Below, in pieces: positions 37,178 to 46,947 of a stretch of DNA of 64,000 nt; position 1 is the first letter of the stretch, and the number at the start of each line of letters is the position of its first letter. A program made the translations under genes and the position numbers. The stretch lies in assembly GCF_014253075.1 (NCBI RefSeq), contig NZ_JACLZJ010000001.1:1054001-1118000 (forward strand), read 5' to 3'. Source of the stretch: Ochrobactrum sp. CM-21-5. GTDB taxonomy: Bacteria; Pseudomonadota; Alphaproteobacteria; Rhizobiales; Rhizobiaceae. The notes beneath the pieces were generated by a model that saw nothing but the letters and a program-made list of their open reading frames with translations, did not search any database and was not told the origin of the DNA.

Positions 37178-37582
37178 ATGGCCCGCGTCACCGTTGAGGA
37201 CTGCGTAGACAAGGTCGAGAACCGTTTTGAACTGGTTCTTCTGGCCGGTCACCGCGCCCGCCAGATTTCCCAGGGCGCGCCGATTACGATCGATCGCGAC
37301 AACGACAAGAACCCGGTGGTCGCACTTCGCGAAATCGCCGATGAGACGCTTTCGCCGGATGATCTGAAGGAAGATCTGATCCATTCGCTGCAGAAGCATG
37401 TCGAAGTGGATGAGCCCGAAGCCGCAGCTCCGGCGCAGATCGCCAGTGCTTCTGACGAACTGGCGGAAGGCATTGTCGAGGCTGCCGAGGAAGATGTTGT
37501 TTCTTTCGACCGTATGTCGGAAGAAGAACTGCTGGCAGGTATCGAGGGCCTTGTTGCTCCGGAAAAGAACGACGACTTCTGA
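37178..37582 (+). CDS. rpoZ: RNA polymerase omega subunit
   Basis: Assembly factor of RNA polymerase; in many bacteria part of a ppGpp site. The 134-aa protein has the conserved core [30 protein letters not shown], and [14 protein letters not shown], then an acidic Ala/Glu-rich tail of about 60 residues that is normal in Hyphomicrobiales. AAAGGGA precedes the ATG. It is followed by a terminator and then rsh, a common arrangement that links omega and ppGpp synthesis. Confidence 0.96.
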   Translation: MARVTVEDCVDKVENRFELVLLAGHRARQISQGAPITIDRDNDKNPVVALREIADETLSPDDLKEDLIHSLQKHVEVDEPEAAAPAQIASASDELAEGIVEAAEEDVVSFDRMSEEELLAGIEGLVAPEKNDDF

Positions 37583-37945
37583 TCGCCCTTTCCGATTGCA
37601 GGTTTGGATACGCTGCGGCTTTTCAAGTCGCAGCGTATATTTTTGTGCGCAGTCGGACCAATTCTCTCGAAAGGGGCCGTTTTAGCAGGGAGATCAGATC
37701 ACGGGGCCGATTTATGATCGTGCTTCGATGGGATGACGACCTGTGCAGGAATAGTATTGAGTGCGGTTCTGACGGTTCGGTGAAAGCCGACTGTTTTAAA
37801 AAGCTTGCGGGATGAAAAATTCTGCTGAAAATTAATCTTGTTGGCAGAAAGATTGCGCTAAAGAAACGTGAAATATTCGATTTTTCGCGGTTTCTTGTCA
37901 AAATGGCTGATGTATCCGCGTCGGTTTTGGAAGAGGTTCTCGTAG
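37583..37945. other. Intergenic region between rpoZ and rsh
   Basis: A 363-bp gap that begins with the rpoZ terminator. The rest includes GAGTGCGGTTCTGACGGTTC near 37757, a fragment like the dispersed repeats, and AT-rich DNA at 37800-37880 that is a likely rsh promoter. No gene is seen. Confidence 0.45.
37608..37645 (+). terminator. Intrinsic terminator after rpoZ
   Basis: ATACGCTGCGGCTT (37608-37621), loop TTC, and AAGTCGCAGCGTAT (37625-37638) with one G·T pair, then ATTTTTG. Confidence 0.85.
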
Positions 37946-40192
37946 ATGATGCGCCAGTATGAGCTTGTGGAGCGTGTGCAGCGATACAAGCCTGATGTGA
38001 ACGAGGCGCTTCTCAACAAGGCATATGTCTATGCCATGCAAAAACATGGTAGCCAGAAACGCGCGTCTGGCGACCCATATTTTTCCCATCCGCTTGAAGT
38101 TGCGGCCATCCTCACGGATATGCATCTGGATGAAGCGACCATCGCAATCGCGCTTCTGCATGACACCATTGAAGACACGACTGCGACGCGGCAGGAGATC
38201 GACCAGCTTTTTGGCCCGGAAATCGGCAAGCTTGTCGAGGGACTGACCAAGCTCAAGAAGCTCGACCTCGTTTCCAAGAAGGCTGTCCAGGCGGAAAACC
38301 TCCGCAAGCTGCTGCTTGCCATCTCTGAAGATGTGCGCGTGCTGCTGGTTAAGCTCGCCGACCGCCTTCACAATATGCGGACGCTCGGTGTGATGCGCGA
38401 GGACAAACGCCTGCGTATTGCCGAGGAAACGATGGATATCTATGCGCCGCTCGCTGGCCGCATGGGTATGCAGGATATGCGTGAAGAGCTGGAGGAACTG
38501 GCTTTCCGCTATATCAACCCCGATGCGTGGCGCGCCGTCACGGACAGGCTTGCGGAGCTTCTGGAAAAAAACCGGGGCCTTTTGCAGAAAATCGAAAAGG
38601 ACCTTTCGGAAATTTTCGAGAAGAACGGCATCAGGGCCAGTGTGAAAAGCAGGCAGAAAAAGGCTTGGTCCGTTTTCCGAAAGATGGAAACCAAGGGCCT
38701 GTCCTTTGAGCAGCTCTCGGATATTTTCGGGTTCCGGGTCATGGTCGATACGGTTCAGGACTGTTACCGGGCGATGGGGCTGATTCATACGACATGGTCG
38801 ATGGTGCCGGGCCGCTTCAAGGATTACATCTCGACGCCAAAGCAGAACGACTACCGTTCTATTCATACAACGATCATTGGGCCATCGCGCCAGCGTGTGG
38901 AATTGCAGATCCGCACGCGTGAGATGGATGAAATCGCCGAATATGGCGTGGCCGCGCACTCGATCTATAAAGATCGGGGCAGCGCCGGAAACCCACATAC
39001 GATTTCGACGGAAACCAATGCCTATGCATGGTTGCGCCAGACAATCGAGCAGCTTTCTGAAGGTGACAATCCCGAAGAATTTCTGGAGCACACCAAGCTT
39101 GAGCTTTTTCAGGATCAGGTGTTCTGCTTCACGCCCAAGGGACGTCTCATCGCGTTGCCGCGTGGCGCGACGCCCATCGATTTTGCCTATGCGGTACACA
39201 CCGATGTCGGCGACAGCTGTGTCGGCGCCAAGGTCAACGGTCGCATCATGCCACTGATGACCGAACTGAAGAATGGCGATGAGGTGGAAATTATTCGTTC
39301 CAAGGCTCAGGTCCCACCCGCTGCCTGGGAATCGCTGGTGGCCACCGGCAAGGCCCGCGCCGCCATTCGCCGGGCCACTCGCTCGGCAGTGCGCAAGCAG
39401 TATTCCGGCCTTGGCATGCGGATTCTGGAGCGTGCCTTCGAGCGTGCGGGTAAGCCATTCAGCAAGGATATTCTCAAGCCTGGTCTCTCGCGTCTGGCGC
39501 GTAAGGACGTAGAGGATGTTCTGGCTGCGGTCGGGCGTGGCGAACTCCCGTCCACGGATGTGGTCAAGGCAGTCTATCCCGATTATCAGGATACGCGTGT
39601 GACCTCCCAGAACAACCCCGCCAAGACAGGCGAGAAGGGGTGGTTCAACATTCAGAATGCGGCGGGTATGATCTTCAAGGTACCGGAAGGGGGAGGTGAG
39701 GCTGCCAAGGCCGGTCCGCAGACTCAGCCGAAACCGGGCAAGCGCGCTTTGCCGATACGCGGCACCAATCCGGACCTGCCTGTGCGGTTTGCTCCGGAAG
39801 GAGCGGTGCCAGGTGACCGTATCGTGGGTATTTTGCAGCCGGGTGCTGGCATAACGATCTATCCTATCCAGTCTCCCGCCTTGACGGCTTATGACGATCA
39901 GCCCGAGCGCTGGATTGATGTCCGCTGGGATATTGACGAGGGCATGCATGAGCGGTTCCCGGCTCGTATCAGCGTTTCGGCGATCAATTCGCCGGGGTCG
40001 CTTGCCGAGGTGGCGCAGATCGTCGCCGCCAACGATGCCAATATCCACAATCTCTCCATGGTGCGCACCGCACCGGATTTTACCGAAATGATTATTGACG
40101 TTGAGGTGTGGGATCTCAAGCACCTCAACCGCATCATTTCCCAATTGAAAGAAAGCGCGAGCGTCAGTGGCGCGAAGCGTGTGAACGGATAG
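37946..40192 (+). CDS. rsh: Bifunctional (p)ppGpp synthetase/hydrolase (Rsh)
   Basis: The single RelA/SpoT homologue typical of alphaproteobacteria. Domains in order are: HD hydrolase with [12 protein letters not shown] and the intact LLHDTIEDT motif (both at residues 30-80); synthetase with [26 protein letters not shown] (RxKD, the bifunctional type) and [10 protein letters not shown] (about residues 250-330); TGS domain with [20 protein letters not shown] (near 395); and a C-terminal ACT domain ([20 protein letters not shown]). Length 748 aa is normal. ATG ATG at the start gives [11 protein letters not shown]. pyrE follows after 7 bp. Confidence 0.97.
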   Translation: MMRQYELVERVQRYKPDVNEALLNKAYVYAMQKHGSQKRASGDPYFSHPLEVAAILTDMHLDEATIAIALLHDTIEDTTATRQEIDQLFGPEIGKLVEGLTKLKKLDLVSKKAVQAENLRKLLLAISEDVRVLLVKLADRLHNMRTLGVMREDKRLRIAEETMDIYAPLAGRMGMQDMREELEELAFRYINPDAWRAVTDRLAELLEKNRGLLQKIEKDLSEIFEKNGIRASVKSRQKKAWSVFRKMETKGLSFEQLSDIFGFRVMVDTVQDCYRAMGLIHTTWSMVPGRFKDYISTPKQNDYRSIHTTIIGPSRQRVELQIRTREMDEIAEYGVAAHSIYKDRGSAGNPHTISTETNAYAWLRQTIEQLSEGDNPEEFLEHTKLELFQDQVFCFTPKGRLIALPRGATPIDFAYAVHTDVGDSCVGAKVNGRIMPLMTELKNGDEVEIIRSKAQVPPAAWESLVATGKARAAIRRATRSAVRKQYSGLGMRILERAFERAGKPFSKDILKPGLSRLARKDVEDVLAAVGRGELPSTDVVKAVYPDYQDTRVTSQNNPAKTGEKGWFNIQNAAGMIFKVPEGGGEAAKAGPQTQPKPGKRALPIRGTNPDLPVRFAPEGAVPGDRIVGILQPGAGITIYPIQSPALTAYDDQPERWIDVRWDIDEGMHERFPARISVSAINSPGSLAEVAQIVAANDANIHNLSMVRTAPDFTEMIIDVEVWDLKHLNRIISQLKESASVSGAKRVNG

Positions 40193-40199
40193 GACCAAG

Positions 40200-40778
40200 A
40201 TGAATACCGAAGACGTGCTTGCCGTTTTCCGCGAAGCGGGAGCGATCCTCGAAGGCCACTTCATTCTTACTTCCGGCTTGCGTAGCCCCATTTTTCTGCA
40301 AAAGGCGCGTGTTTTCATGCATGCCGACAAGACGGAAAAACTTTGCAGGGCGCTGGCCGAAAAGATTGGCGATGCCGGGTTGGGCAAAATCGATTATGTC
40401 GTCGGCCCTGCGATCGGCGGATTGATCCCGTCCTATGAAACCTCGCGCCATCTCGGTGTGCCGTCGGTCTGGGTCGAGCGTGAGAATGGCATTTTCCGCC
40501 TGCGCCGTTTCGACGTGCCGAAGGGTTCGCGGGTGGTGATCGTGGAAGACATCGTGACCACGGGTCTGTCGATCCGCGAAACCATCGGCTGCATGAAGGA
40601 TTTGGGTATCGAAGTAGTGGCGGCTGCCTGTATCGTTGATCGCTCGGCGGGCAAGGCCGATGTTGGCACGAAGCTGATTTCGCTCGCGGAGTATGAAGTG
40701 CCTGCCTATTCGCCGGATAATTTGCCGCCGGAACTCGTCGCTATTCCAGCCGTCAAACCCGGCAGTCGTAATATTTGA
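40200..40778 (+). CDS. pyrE: Orotate phosphoribosyltransferase
   Basis: Joins orotate and PRPP to give OMP in pyrimidine synthesis. The 192-aa protein has the catalytic loop preceded by [20 protein letters not shown], a [20 protein letters not shown] strand, and the PRPP motif [17 protein letters not shown]. The start lies 7 bp beyond the rsh stop, so the two are probably cotranscribed. A hairpin (GCTCC-GCAT-GGAGC) follows the stop at about 40789-40802. Confidence 0.96.
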   Translation: MNTEDVLAVFREAGAILEGHFILTSGLRSPIFLQKARVFMHADKTEKLCRALAEKIGDAGLGKIDYVVGPAIGGLIPSYETSRHLGVPSVWVERENGIFRLRRFDVPKGSRVVIVEDIVTTGLSIRETIGCMKDLGIEVVAAACIVDRSAGKADVGTKLISLAEYEVPAYSPDNLPPELVAIPAVKPGSRNI

Positions 40779-40936
40779 TGGCAGATGCTCCGCATGGAGC
40801 GCCTGTGAGATAATATTAGAATATGGTAATAACAGCCCTGCGGCGAAATTCCGCTTTGCGGGACGCGTTCTGGTTACCTAATTTAGGGCAAGCCGGGCAG
40901 ATTGTCTGCCCGTCAGCTCACCAGTAGGATTCTATC

Positions 40937-41686
40937 GTGGCTGTTGCGTCTGTTGTTTTTGATCAAAAATCTCCGTACCGGGCACCTTGTGGGGTATGCG
41001 TAGATTGCGATGTGCGGCGCATGGCGGTTTGTTCCGCGCTGGACGATGGCGATCTTGGCGCGCTTGAAGCAATCATGACTTCCAAGAAGCTCGACGCCAA
41101 CGAAATGCTGGTCGAAGAGGGGGAGCAGAAGCGCCGGGTTTTCAGTCTCACCTCCGGAATGTTGCGAATTTACACGTCGCTTCCAGATGGTCGGCGCCAG
41201 ATTGCGGGCTTTCTCCTTCCTGGCGATTATCTCGGTTTGGCTGACGACGACGTTTATTCGCAATCTGCCGAGGCCGTCGTGCCATCGGTCTTGTGCGCTT
41301 TCTCCACGAGAGAGATGGACAATTTGATGGAGCGCTTTCCGAAACTGAAGGAAAGGCTGCACGATATGACGCGCGCCGCATTGCGCACCGCCCGCGACAA
41401 CCAGCTCGTGCTCGGCCGGCTGGCGCCGGTGGAAAAGCTGGCGAGTTTCCTTCTGGTTCTCTCTGCGCGCGCGGAAAAACGGGGTGAAAAACCCAATCCC
41501 GTTCACTTGTCGATGAATCGTACTGATATTGCCGATTATCTGGGCCTGACAATCGAGACGGTGAGCCGGAGCTTCACGAAGCTGAAGACACAGGGGCTGA
41601 TCCAGTTGCTTGATGCCAATACCGTTGAAATCCTGTCACGACGCTCCCTTGCAACTGTTGCGGGTATGGGGCCGGACGACGTCTGA
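40937..41686 (+). CDS. fnrN: FNR-type oxygen-sensing regulator FnrN
   Basis: Crp/Fnr-family activator that binds DNA as a dimer when its [4Fe-4S] cluster is intact under low oxygen. The 249-aa protein has an N-terminal cysteine cluster (C18, C21, C24, C32) and a further Cys near residue 120 that fits the fourth ligand. The cyclic-nucleotide-like barrel follows, then the HTH RTDIADYLGLTIETVSRSF with the ExxSR recognition pattern that reads TTGAT half-sites. Separation from FixK relies on the cysteines. It directly precedes hemN, whose upstream region carries such a site. No perfect anaerobox was seen upstream of fnrN itself. Confidence 0.88.
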   Translation: MAVASVVFDQKSPYRAPCGVCVDCDVRRMAVCSALDDGDLGALEAIMTSKKLDANEMLVEEGEQKRRVFSLTSGMLRIYTSLPDGRRQIAGFLLPGDYLGLADDDVYSQSAEAVVPSVLCAFSTREMDNLMERFPKLKERLHDMTRAALRTARDNQLVLGRLAPVEKLASFLLVLSARAEKRGEKPNPVHLSMNRTDIADYLGLTIETVSRSFTKLKTQGLIQLLDANTVEILSRRSLATVAGMGPDDV

Positions 41687-41711
41687 TCGTAACTGGTTGA
41701 CTGCAGTCGCG

Positions 41712-41725
41712 TTGATTTAAATCAA
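41712..41725. promoter_or_regulatory. FNR/FixK box upstream of hemN
   Basis: TTGATTTAAATCAA, a perfect 14-bp palindrome equal to the FNR consensus TTGAT-N4-ATCAA. It starts 26 bp after the fnrN stop and lies 242 bp before the hemN ATG. It predicts activation of hemN under low oxygen by the neighbouring FnrN, and implies a long leader. Confidence 0.88.
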
Positions 41726-41896
41726 TGCGACACACCGAATTTCCTCTAATTTTGACCTGGAGAGTGGCGCGGCCCCTGTGGTAAACGCCCGGTTGAAATG
41801 GGGAGAGCAGGTGTTGTTGTGGCTGGGAATTGCGATATCGGCGGTTATTCATATACAACTTCGTGCTGTATTCCGCCGCCTTGCCCCGCCGGACGT

Positions 41897-41933
41897 AGCC
41901 CTTCAGCCGGTGTATATACACCAGGCAAGGGCT
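41897..41933. promoter_or_regulatory. Long inverted repeat in the hemN leader
   Basis: The outer arms AGCCCTT (41897-41903) and AAGGGCT (41927-41933) enclose the perfect palindrome GGTGTATATACACC (41909-41922). It ends 34 bp before the hemN ATG. It could be a regulator-binding site or an mRNA hairpin that affects translation. I know no matching family. Confidence 0.55.
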
Positions 41934-41967
41934 GGCCGGAACGCACGACGTTCAGGGTGGGCCAGCC

Positions 41968-43302
41968 ATGCATGAAGAAGCGATAAGACGTTACGCTGCT
42001 CTTGCCGTTCCCCGTTATACGTCCTTTCCGACGGCTGCGGACTTTGTTCCAGTCGAGGCTGGTATGACGCGCCGCTGGTTGCGCCAGATTGGTCCCGAAG
42101 AAGGCGTTTCGCTCTATATTCACGTCCCTTACTGCAAGCAGCTTTGCCATTATTGCGGCTGTCACGCCAAGATGGCGATCCGCGACGACGTGGTTGAGCA
42201 CTTCTACAATGCGCTGTTGAGCGAGATCGAAACAGTCGGGGCTTGTCTCACTGCGCGTCCGCACGTAACGCACCTGCATTGGGGCGGTGGAACACCGTCG
42301 ATCCTCAATCCGCGCCAGTTTACGAGCATTCTGGCGGCGCTCCGGTCTGTCTTCGAATTCGCGCCTGCCATGGAACACGCGATTGAGCTTGATCCGCGCA
42401 CGGTGACACCGGAACTGGCGAGAACCCTGGCTTTGATGGGCGTCAATCGCGCCAGCCTCGGTGTGCAGGATATCGATGCCAACGTGCAGAAGGCAATCGG
42501 TCGTGTGCAGCCGATGGAAATCGTAAGCAGAGCAGCGGGTCTTCTTCGCGATGTCAGTATCGACAGGCTCAACTTTGATCTGATTTACGGTTTGCCGCTG
42601 CAAACGGTCGATACGCTGCGCCAGACCTGCGAGACTGTGGCAGCGCTGAGACCGGATCGCGTTGCCTGCTATGGTTATGCGCATCTGCCACAGCGCCGCG
42701 CAAATCAACGGCTTATCGACGCAACGATGCTGCCGGACGCCGACGAGCGCTTCGCGCAGTCGCGTGTTGTGGCCGAATGCTTTACGCGCCTTGGTTATGT
42801 TCCGGTCGGGATTGACCATTTCGCATTGCCAACGGATTCGCTTGCCATCGCTTCGCAGGAAGGAACGCTGCATCGCAATTTCCAGGGCTATACGGACGAC
42901 CGCAGCCAGACACTGATTGGTCTGGGCCCCTCATCGATCTCGCAATATCCGGGCGGATATGCGCAGAATGTTTCGGATATCGGTCAGTACAGGCGGCGCG
43001 TGGAAAATGGCGAGCTTCCAACGGTGCGTGGTTACACGATGCGTGACAATGATCGTATTCGTTCGTCCATCATCACTGCGCTGATGTGCAATTTCCGGGT
43101 TGATCTCGACGCGGTTGCAATGGGCATGGAGTTCTCAGATGAACTCGCCTTGTTGCGCCCGCTGGTCGCGGACGGGCTGGTGGAGGTGAATGGCGGTGTT
43201 GTCAGCGCTACAGAAGATGGCAAGCCGTTGATCCGTTTGGTCGCAGCCGCATTCGACGAGTTTCGCAGGGAGAGTGTCCACGGCTTCAGCTTCGCCGTGT
43301 GA
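41968..43302 (+). CDS. hemN: Oxygen-independent coproporphyrinogen III oxidase
   Basis: Radical-SAM enzyme that makes protoporphyrinogen IX without oxygen. The 444-aa protein has the HemN-type motif C-x3-C-x2-C-x-C at residues 56, 60, 63 and 65 (VPYCKQLCHYCGCHA), the GGGTPS SAM-contact motif, and the C-terminal HemN domain. The opening RYTSFPTAADF is typical of true HemN and not of HemW-like proteins. FnrN, the FNR box and the palindromic leader upstream support low-oxygen control. Confidence 0.94.
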   Translation: MHEEAIRRYAALAVPRYTSFPTAADFVPVEAGMTRRWLRQIGPEEGVSLYIHVPYCKQLCHYCGCHAKMAIRDDVVEHFYNALLSEIETVGACLTARPHVTHLHWGGGTPSILNPRQFTSILAALRSVFEFAPAMEHAIELDPRTVTPELARTLALMGVNRASLGVQDIDANVQKAIGRVQPMEIVSRAAGLLRDVSIDRLNFDLIYGLPLQTVDTLRQTCETVAALRPDRVACYGYAHLPQRRANQRLIDATMLPDADERFAQSRVVAECFTRLGYVPVGIDHFALPTDSLAIASQEGTLHRNFQGYTDDRSQTLIGLGPSSISQYPGGYAQNVSDIGQYRRRVENGELPTVRGYTMRDNDRIRSSIITALMCNFRVDLDAVAMGMEFSDELALLRPLVADGLVEVNGGVVSATEDGKPLIRLVAAAFDEFRRESVHGFSFAV

Positions 43303-43386
43303 GCTTGTGCCAGAACAAAGAAATGGAGCACTGTTCGCTCTATAAAGTTATGCCGCTCGACCGGGCCGTCAAAGGTCAGTGGCATG

Positions 43387-43420
43387 GAAGCACCGCACGT
43401 TGGGGGACGTGCGGTGCTTC
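43387..43420. terminator. Long perfect hairpin between hemN and the MFS gene
   Basis: GAAGCACCGCACGT (43387-43400), loop TGGGGG, and ACGTGCGGTGCTTC (43407-43420), a 14-bp perfect stem. It has no T-run, so it may end convergent transcripts by Rho-assisted means or protect the 3' end. Confidence 0.65.
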
Positions 43421-43427
43421 ACTTATT

Positions 43428-43488
43428 CTAGAGCATTTTCGAGCCAGAAGTGCGGTGGGTCTGCGCAGGATAATGCGATTAAACAAGG
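43428..43488. repeat. RIME-like repeat fragment
   Basis: CTAGAGCATTTTCGAGCCAG ... GGATAATGCGATTAAAC. The ends match the style of the fragment at 9855-9920. Family assignment is by memory only. Confidence 0.4.
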
Positions 43489-43494
43489 AGATAG

Positions 43495-44706
43495 CTACGC
43501 TTTACGATGCTTTTCCAGTTTGGGCAGGAAAATGGTCAGAAGACCGAGCAGCGGCAGATACGAGCAGATTGTATAGACGAATTCGATCCCTTCTCTGTCC
43601 GCTACGATGCCAAGAACCGCCGCAGCAATACCGGCCATGCCGAATGCGAAGCCGAAAAACAGTCCGGATACCATGCCCACGCGCCCCGGCAACAATTCCT
43701 GTGCGAAGACCACAATCGCCGGGAAAGCCGAAGCCAGGATCAGGCCGATGATGACCGTTAGAACGGCAGTCGTTTCGAGGTTCGCGTAAGGAAGGGCGAG
43801 CGTGAACGGAAGGATACCGAGAATCGAGGCCCAGATCACCTTGCGCGCGCCAATCTTGTCGCCGATAGGACCGCCGATGATTGTGCCGGCAGCCACTGCA
43901 CCGAGAAACAGGAACAGAAGCAGCTGCGACGCCTGCACCGAAACGCCGAAATGGCTGATGGTGTAGAAGGTATAATAGCTCGTGAGACTGGCCATATAGA
44001 TGTACTTGGTGAACACCAGCAGCGCCAGCACGGCAACGGAAGCGATCACCTTGTTGCGCGGAAGCGGCAGAGCCTTGTCAGGCTTCGGCTTGCTTGCATT
44101 GGCAATGCGATAGCGATTGTACCAGTTGCCGACATACCAGAGCAGGAACATGCCGATTAGGGCCGCAACCGAGAACCATGACACGCTGATTTGGCCGAAA
44201 GGCAGGACTATGAAGGCGGCTAGCAGTGGTCCGATGGACGAGCCGAAGTTGCCGCCAACCTGAAACAGCGATTGGGCGAATCCGTGGCGTCCGCCCGAAG
44301 CAAGGCGCGCAACGCGAGCCGCTTCCGGATGAAATACGGATGAACCGAAGCCGACGCAGGCCGCTCCCAGTAGCAGAATGGAATAATGGTGTGCGGTCGC
44401 CAGAAATACGAGGCCGACAAGCGTGCAGCCCATGCCGAAAGGCAGTGAATAGGGCAGCGGCTTGCGATCTGTATAGATACCCACGAGCGGCTGCAGGATC
44501 GAGGCCGTCATCTGGAAGGTAAAGGTTAGCAGTCCGATCTGCCAGAATGACAGGCTGTAGTTCTCCTTCAGCATCGGATAGATGGCCGGAAGGAGCGACT
44601 GCATCATGTCGTTCAGGAAGTGGCCCATACTCGTGGCGAGTATGATGGTGAGGACCGTACTGTCCGCACCGCTGTTTGATGGCTGCTGTGCAGCACTCAT
44701 GCTCAT
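43495..44706 (-). CDS. MFS transporter, fosmidomycin-resistance (Fsr) type
   Basis: A 403-aa, twelve-helix permease. Fsr-type features are the start STVLTIILATSMGHFLNDMM, then QSLLPAIYPMLK, GFGSSVFHPEAARVARLASG with the conserved His-Pro-Glu, and QSLFQVGGNFGSSIGPLLAA. Relatives export fosmidomycin or other small compounds, but the natural substrate is unknown. CGGAG lies 8 nt before the start. It diverges from the AraC-type gene, which may be its regulator. Confidence 0.9.
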   Translation of the reverse strand: MSMSAAQQPSNSGADSTVLTIILATSMGHFLNDMMQSLLPAIYPMLKENYSLSFWQIGLLTFTFQMTASILQPLVGIYTDRKPLPYSLPFGMGCTLVGLVFLATAHHYSILLLGAACVGFGSSVFHPEAARVARLASGGRHGFAQSLFQVGGNFGSSIGPLLAAFIVLPFGQISVSWFSVAALIGMFLLWYVGNWYNRYRIANASKPKPDKALPLPRNKVIASVAVLALLVFTKYIYMASLTSYYTFYTISHFGVSVQASQLLLFLFLGAVAAGTIIGGPIGDKIGARKVIWASILGILPFTLALPYANLETTAVLTVIIGLILASAFPAIVVFAQELLPGRVGMVSGLFFGFAFGMAGIAAAVLGIVADREGIEFVYTICSYLPLLGLLTIFLPKLEKHRKA

Positions 44707-44944
44707 AATGCTACTCCGAGGATGAAATCCGGTCTAAAGGCATGTTTCCCGTACAATGTGCCGGACAAAGCCGGGAAAACAAGGTCCCAAGGAATTTGCA
44801 GGTAAATAATGGAAGCCGGGAAGGTGTCGCGACCAATCCCGGCTCGTCATTTAATAAGGCTATTGCTGTGCGCCCGCTTTCGTGATTTGGTCCACTACCT
44901 TCGAGACTGGGCCAGACTCGAACAATTTCAGTGTCGGGATATCA

Positions 44945-45823
44945 ATGAAACCGCAATCGCCATCGCGTCTTTTCCTGCCAGGGAGCGAGGAACTGCAAAG
45001 GTTCCACGAACGTCGTATCGCCATGCTGGAAGACATGACCGGGCCGGTAATTGCGTTGCCGACGCAATATCCCGACGGGTATTTCGTGCCGCGCCACCGT
45101 CATACGCGGGCGCAGCTTCTATGCGCGTCGCAAGGTGTGGTGCTTGTTACGACCGATGCCGGTCGCTGGATGATCCCCAGCGATCACGCGATGTGGATTC
45201 CAGCGGGTGTGGAGCATTCGGTCGAGATTGTGGGCGATGTCCTCATGCGTTCCATCTATATTTGCGTGGATGCGGTATCCGGCGTGCCGGACTATCTGCA
45301 TGTGGTCGGTCTGACTGATCTGATGCGATGCCTCATCATAGATGCAACAGCAGCCGATAGCACGCCAGAACCGGCCAGCCGCGATGCGCTGGTGATCGAG
45401 CTGATCCTGAGAGACTTGCATACATTGCCGCAAAGGCCGCTTGGCTTGCCGTTTCCTTCCGATCCCCGGTTGCAGAAGCTCTGCCGTGATTTCGTGAAAA
45501 AGCCGTCTTCTCGTGCGACGATTGATGACTGGGCGGACAGGATGGCGATGAGTCGGCGTTCGTTTACACGGCATTTCCAACGCGAAACAGGGGTGAGCCT
45601 GTCGGTCTGGCGTCAGCAGGCCTGTTTGTTTGCGGCTGTTCCGCGTCTCTCGGAAGGTGAGGCGGTGACGAGCGTGGCGCTGGACCTGGGCTACGAGAGT
45701 GTATCGGCATTCACGACGATGTTTCGCCGTATGCTGGGCGTACCGCCGCGTTTCTATCAGCCGAGGCTGGATACCGTTCCCTTTGAACGCAGCGACAGCC
45801 TGATTGCCGCATTAATAGAATAA
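44945..45823 (+). CDS. AraC-family transcriptional regulator
   Basis: A 292-aa regulator with an N-terminal cupin-like sensor domain (GYFVPRHRHTRAQLL, AMWIPAGVEHSVEIVG) and a C-terminal double HTH (TIDDWADRMAMSRRSFTRHF, then SVALDLGYESVSAFTTMFRR with MLGVPPRFYQ). The two His in the HRH motif are in the pattern seen for the cupin. It diverges from the Fsr-like exporter gene across a 238-bp region, so local control is likely. Start MKPQSPSRLF is preferred; upstream in-frame codons look unrelated. Confidence 0.92.
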   Translation: MKPQSPSRLFLPGSEELQRFHERRIAMLEDMTGPVIALPTQYPDGYFVPRHRHTRAQLLCASQGVVLVTTDAGRWMIPSDHAMWIPAGVEHSVEIVGDVLMRSIYICVDAVSGVPDYLHVVGLTDLMRCLIIDATAADSTPEPASRDALVIELILRDLHTLPQRPLGLPFPSDPRLQKLCRDFVKKPSSRATIDDWADRMAMSRRSFTRHFQRETGVSLSVWRQQACLFAAVPRLSEGEAVTSVALDLGYESVSAFTTMFRRMLGVPPRFYQPRLDTVPFERSDSLIAALIE

Positions 45824-45864
45824 TAACAATTGTCTCCGGGCAGGGAGAGCACTATTAGAAGCCT

Positions 45865-46440
45865 ATGTTGTTTCAACGTCGAAATCCTCCAACCAGACGG
45901 GAGCGCCTAAAGCTTCTGGTCTGGCCGCGTCGTTCCTTCTCCCGTTCCTTTCGGTATGGGGGCAAAAGGATTCTGCGCATTACCGCGTCGCCGCATGCGG
46001 TCGCAGCCGGTCTGGCTGTCGGTGTTTTTTCGGCGTTCACGCCGTTCTTCGGTTTCCATCTCATCATCGCAATTGTGCTGGCCTATTTTCTGGCGGGTAA
46101 TATTGCCGCCGCCGCGCTCGGCACGACATTGGCCAATCCGCTGACGCTTCCTTTCATATGGGGAAGCACTTTCGAGCTTGGGCGTCTCGTACTGAGCGGA
46201 GGCATGGACTCGGCTCCGCCTGTTCACCTCGGGCGTGCGCTTGAGACGATGCGTTTCGATGAAATATGGACGCCTCTTCTGAAGCCCATGCTTTTCGGAT
46301 CGACGATCCTTGGCGCGGCATTTGCCGTGATTGTTTATTTTGTAACGCGCTATGCCGTATCCGCCTTTCGCCGTCGGCGTCTTGAACGCCTCGCCGAAAA
46401 GCATCGTGCGTATCGCAGCCGGGAGCTTCGCAAAGCATGA
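45865..46440 (+). CDS. DUF2062 family membrane protein
   Basis: A 191-aa protein with a basic N-terminus ([19 protein letters not shown]), three hydrophobic segments and a basic tail. The DUF2062 signature [20 protein letters not shown] and [10 protein letters not shown] is plain. Function unknown. The stop overlaps the acpS start in ATGA, and both probably belong to one transcript leading to lepB, rnc and era. Confidence 0.87.
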   Translation: MLFQRRNPPTRRERLKLLVWPRRSFSRSFRYGGKRILRITASPHAVAAGLAVGVFSAFTPFFGFHLIIAIVLAYFLAGNIAAAALGTTLANPLTLPFIWGSTFELGRLVLSGGMDSAPPVHLGRALETMRFDEIWTPLLKPMLFGSTILGAAFAVIVYFVTRYAVSAFRRRRLERLAEKHRAYRSRELRKA

Positions 46441-46841
46441 TCGTCGGCATTGGCAGCGACCTTATCGACATTCGGCGAGTGGAGAAGGCCCTGGAGCGGC
46501 ACGGCGACCGTTTCCGCAACCGGGTTTTCACGGAAATAGAACAAAGAAAGTCGGAAGGGCGCAAGCAGCGCGCGGCCTCGTATGCAAAGCGCTTCGCTGC
46601 CAAGGAGGCCTGCGCAAAGGCGCTCGGCACGGGCATTGCGCAAGGCGTATTCTGGCGGGATATGGGCGTAGTCAATGCGCCTTCCGGCAAGCCTACGATG
46701 CATTTGACGGGTGGCGCGGCGACACAGCTTCAGAAACTTCTTCCGCATGGCACCCGCGCCGCCATACATCTGACAATTACCGATGATTTTCCTCTCGCAC
46801 AGGCCTTTGTGATCATCGAAGCCTTGCCTGTAAATGAATAA
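46437..46841 (+). CDS. acpS: Holo-[acyl-carrier-protein] synthase
   Basis: Transfers the 4'-phosphopantetheine group from CoA to acyl carrier protein. The 134-aa protein opens with [20 protein letters not shown] (the Asp binds Mg) and has the second motif [18 protein letters not shown]. It starts within the stop codon of the DUF2062 gene. A gap of 106 bp separates it from lepB. Confidence 0.95.
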   Translation: MIVGIGSDLIDIRRVEKALERHGDRFRNRVFTEIEQRKSEGRKQRAASYAKRFAAKEACAKALGTGIAQGVFWRDMGVVNAPSGKPTMHLTGGAATQLQKLLPHGTRAAIHLTITDDFPLAQAFVIIEALPVNE

Positions 46842-46947
46842 TTGCGGTTGTGGCGGGTAAACTCATAATCGTGCGGGAAATTTGCGGTCAGATTGCATCG
46901 CGCAGTCATAGCCGTTATTAGATCGCGTTATCGGAAGCGGAGATATA

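Noticed and set aside
37898-40387. 829-codon minus-strand frame opposite rsh and pyrE
   Set aside because: Shadow frame of rsh; no recognisable protein features.
41778-41975. 65-codon frame with a hydrophobic stretch in the hemN leader
   Set aside because: It starts at GTG without a good site and is crossed by the long palindrome; it overlaps the hemN start. Leader RNA is the simpler reading.
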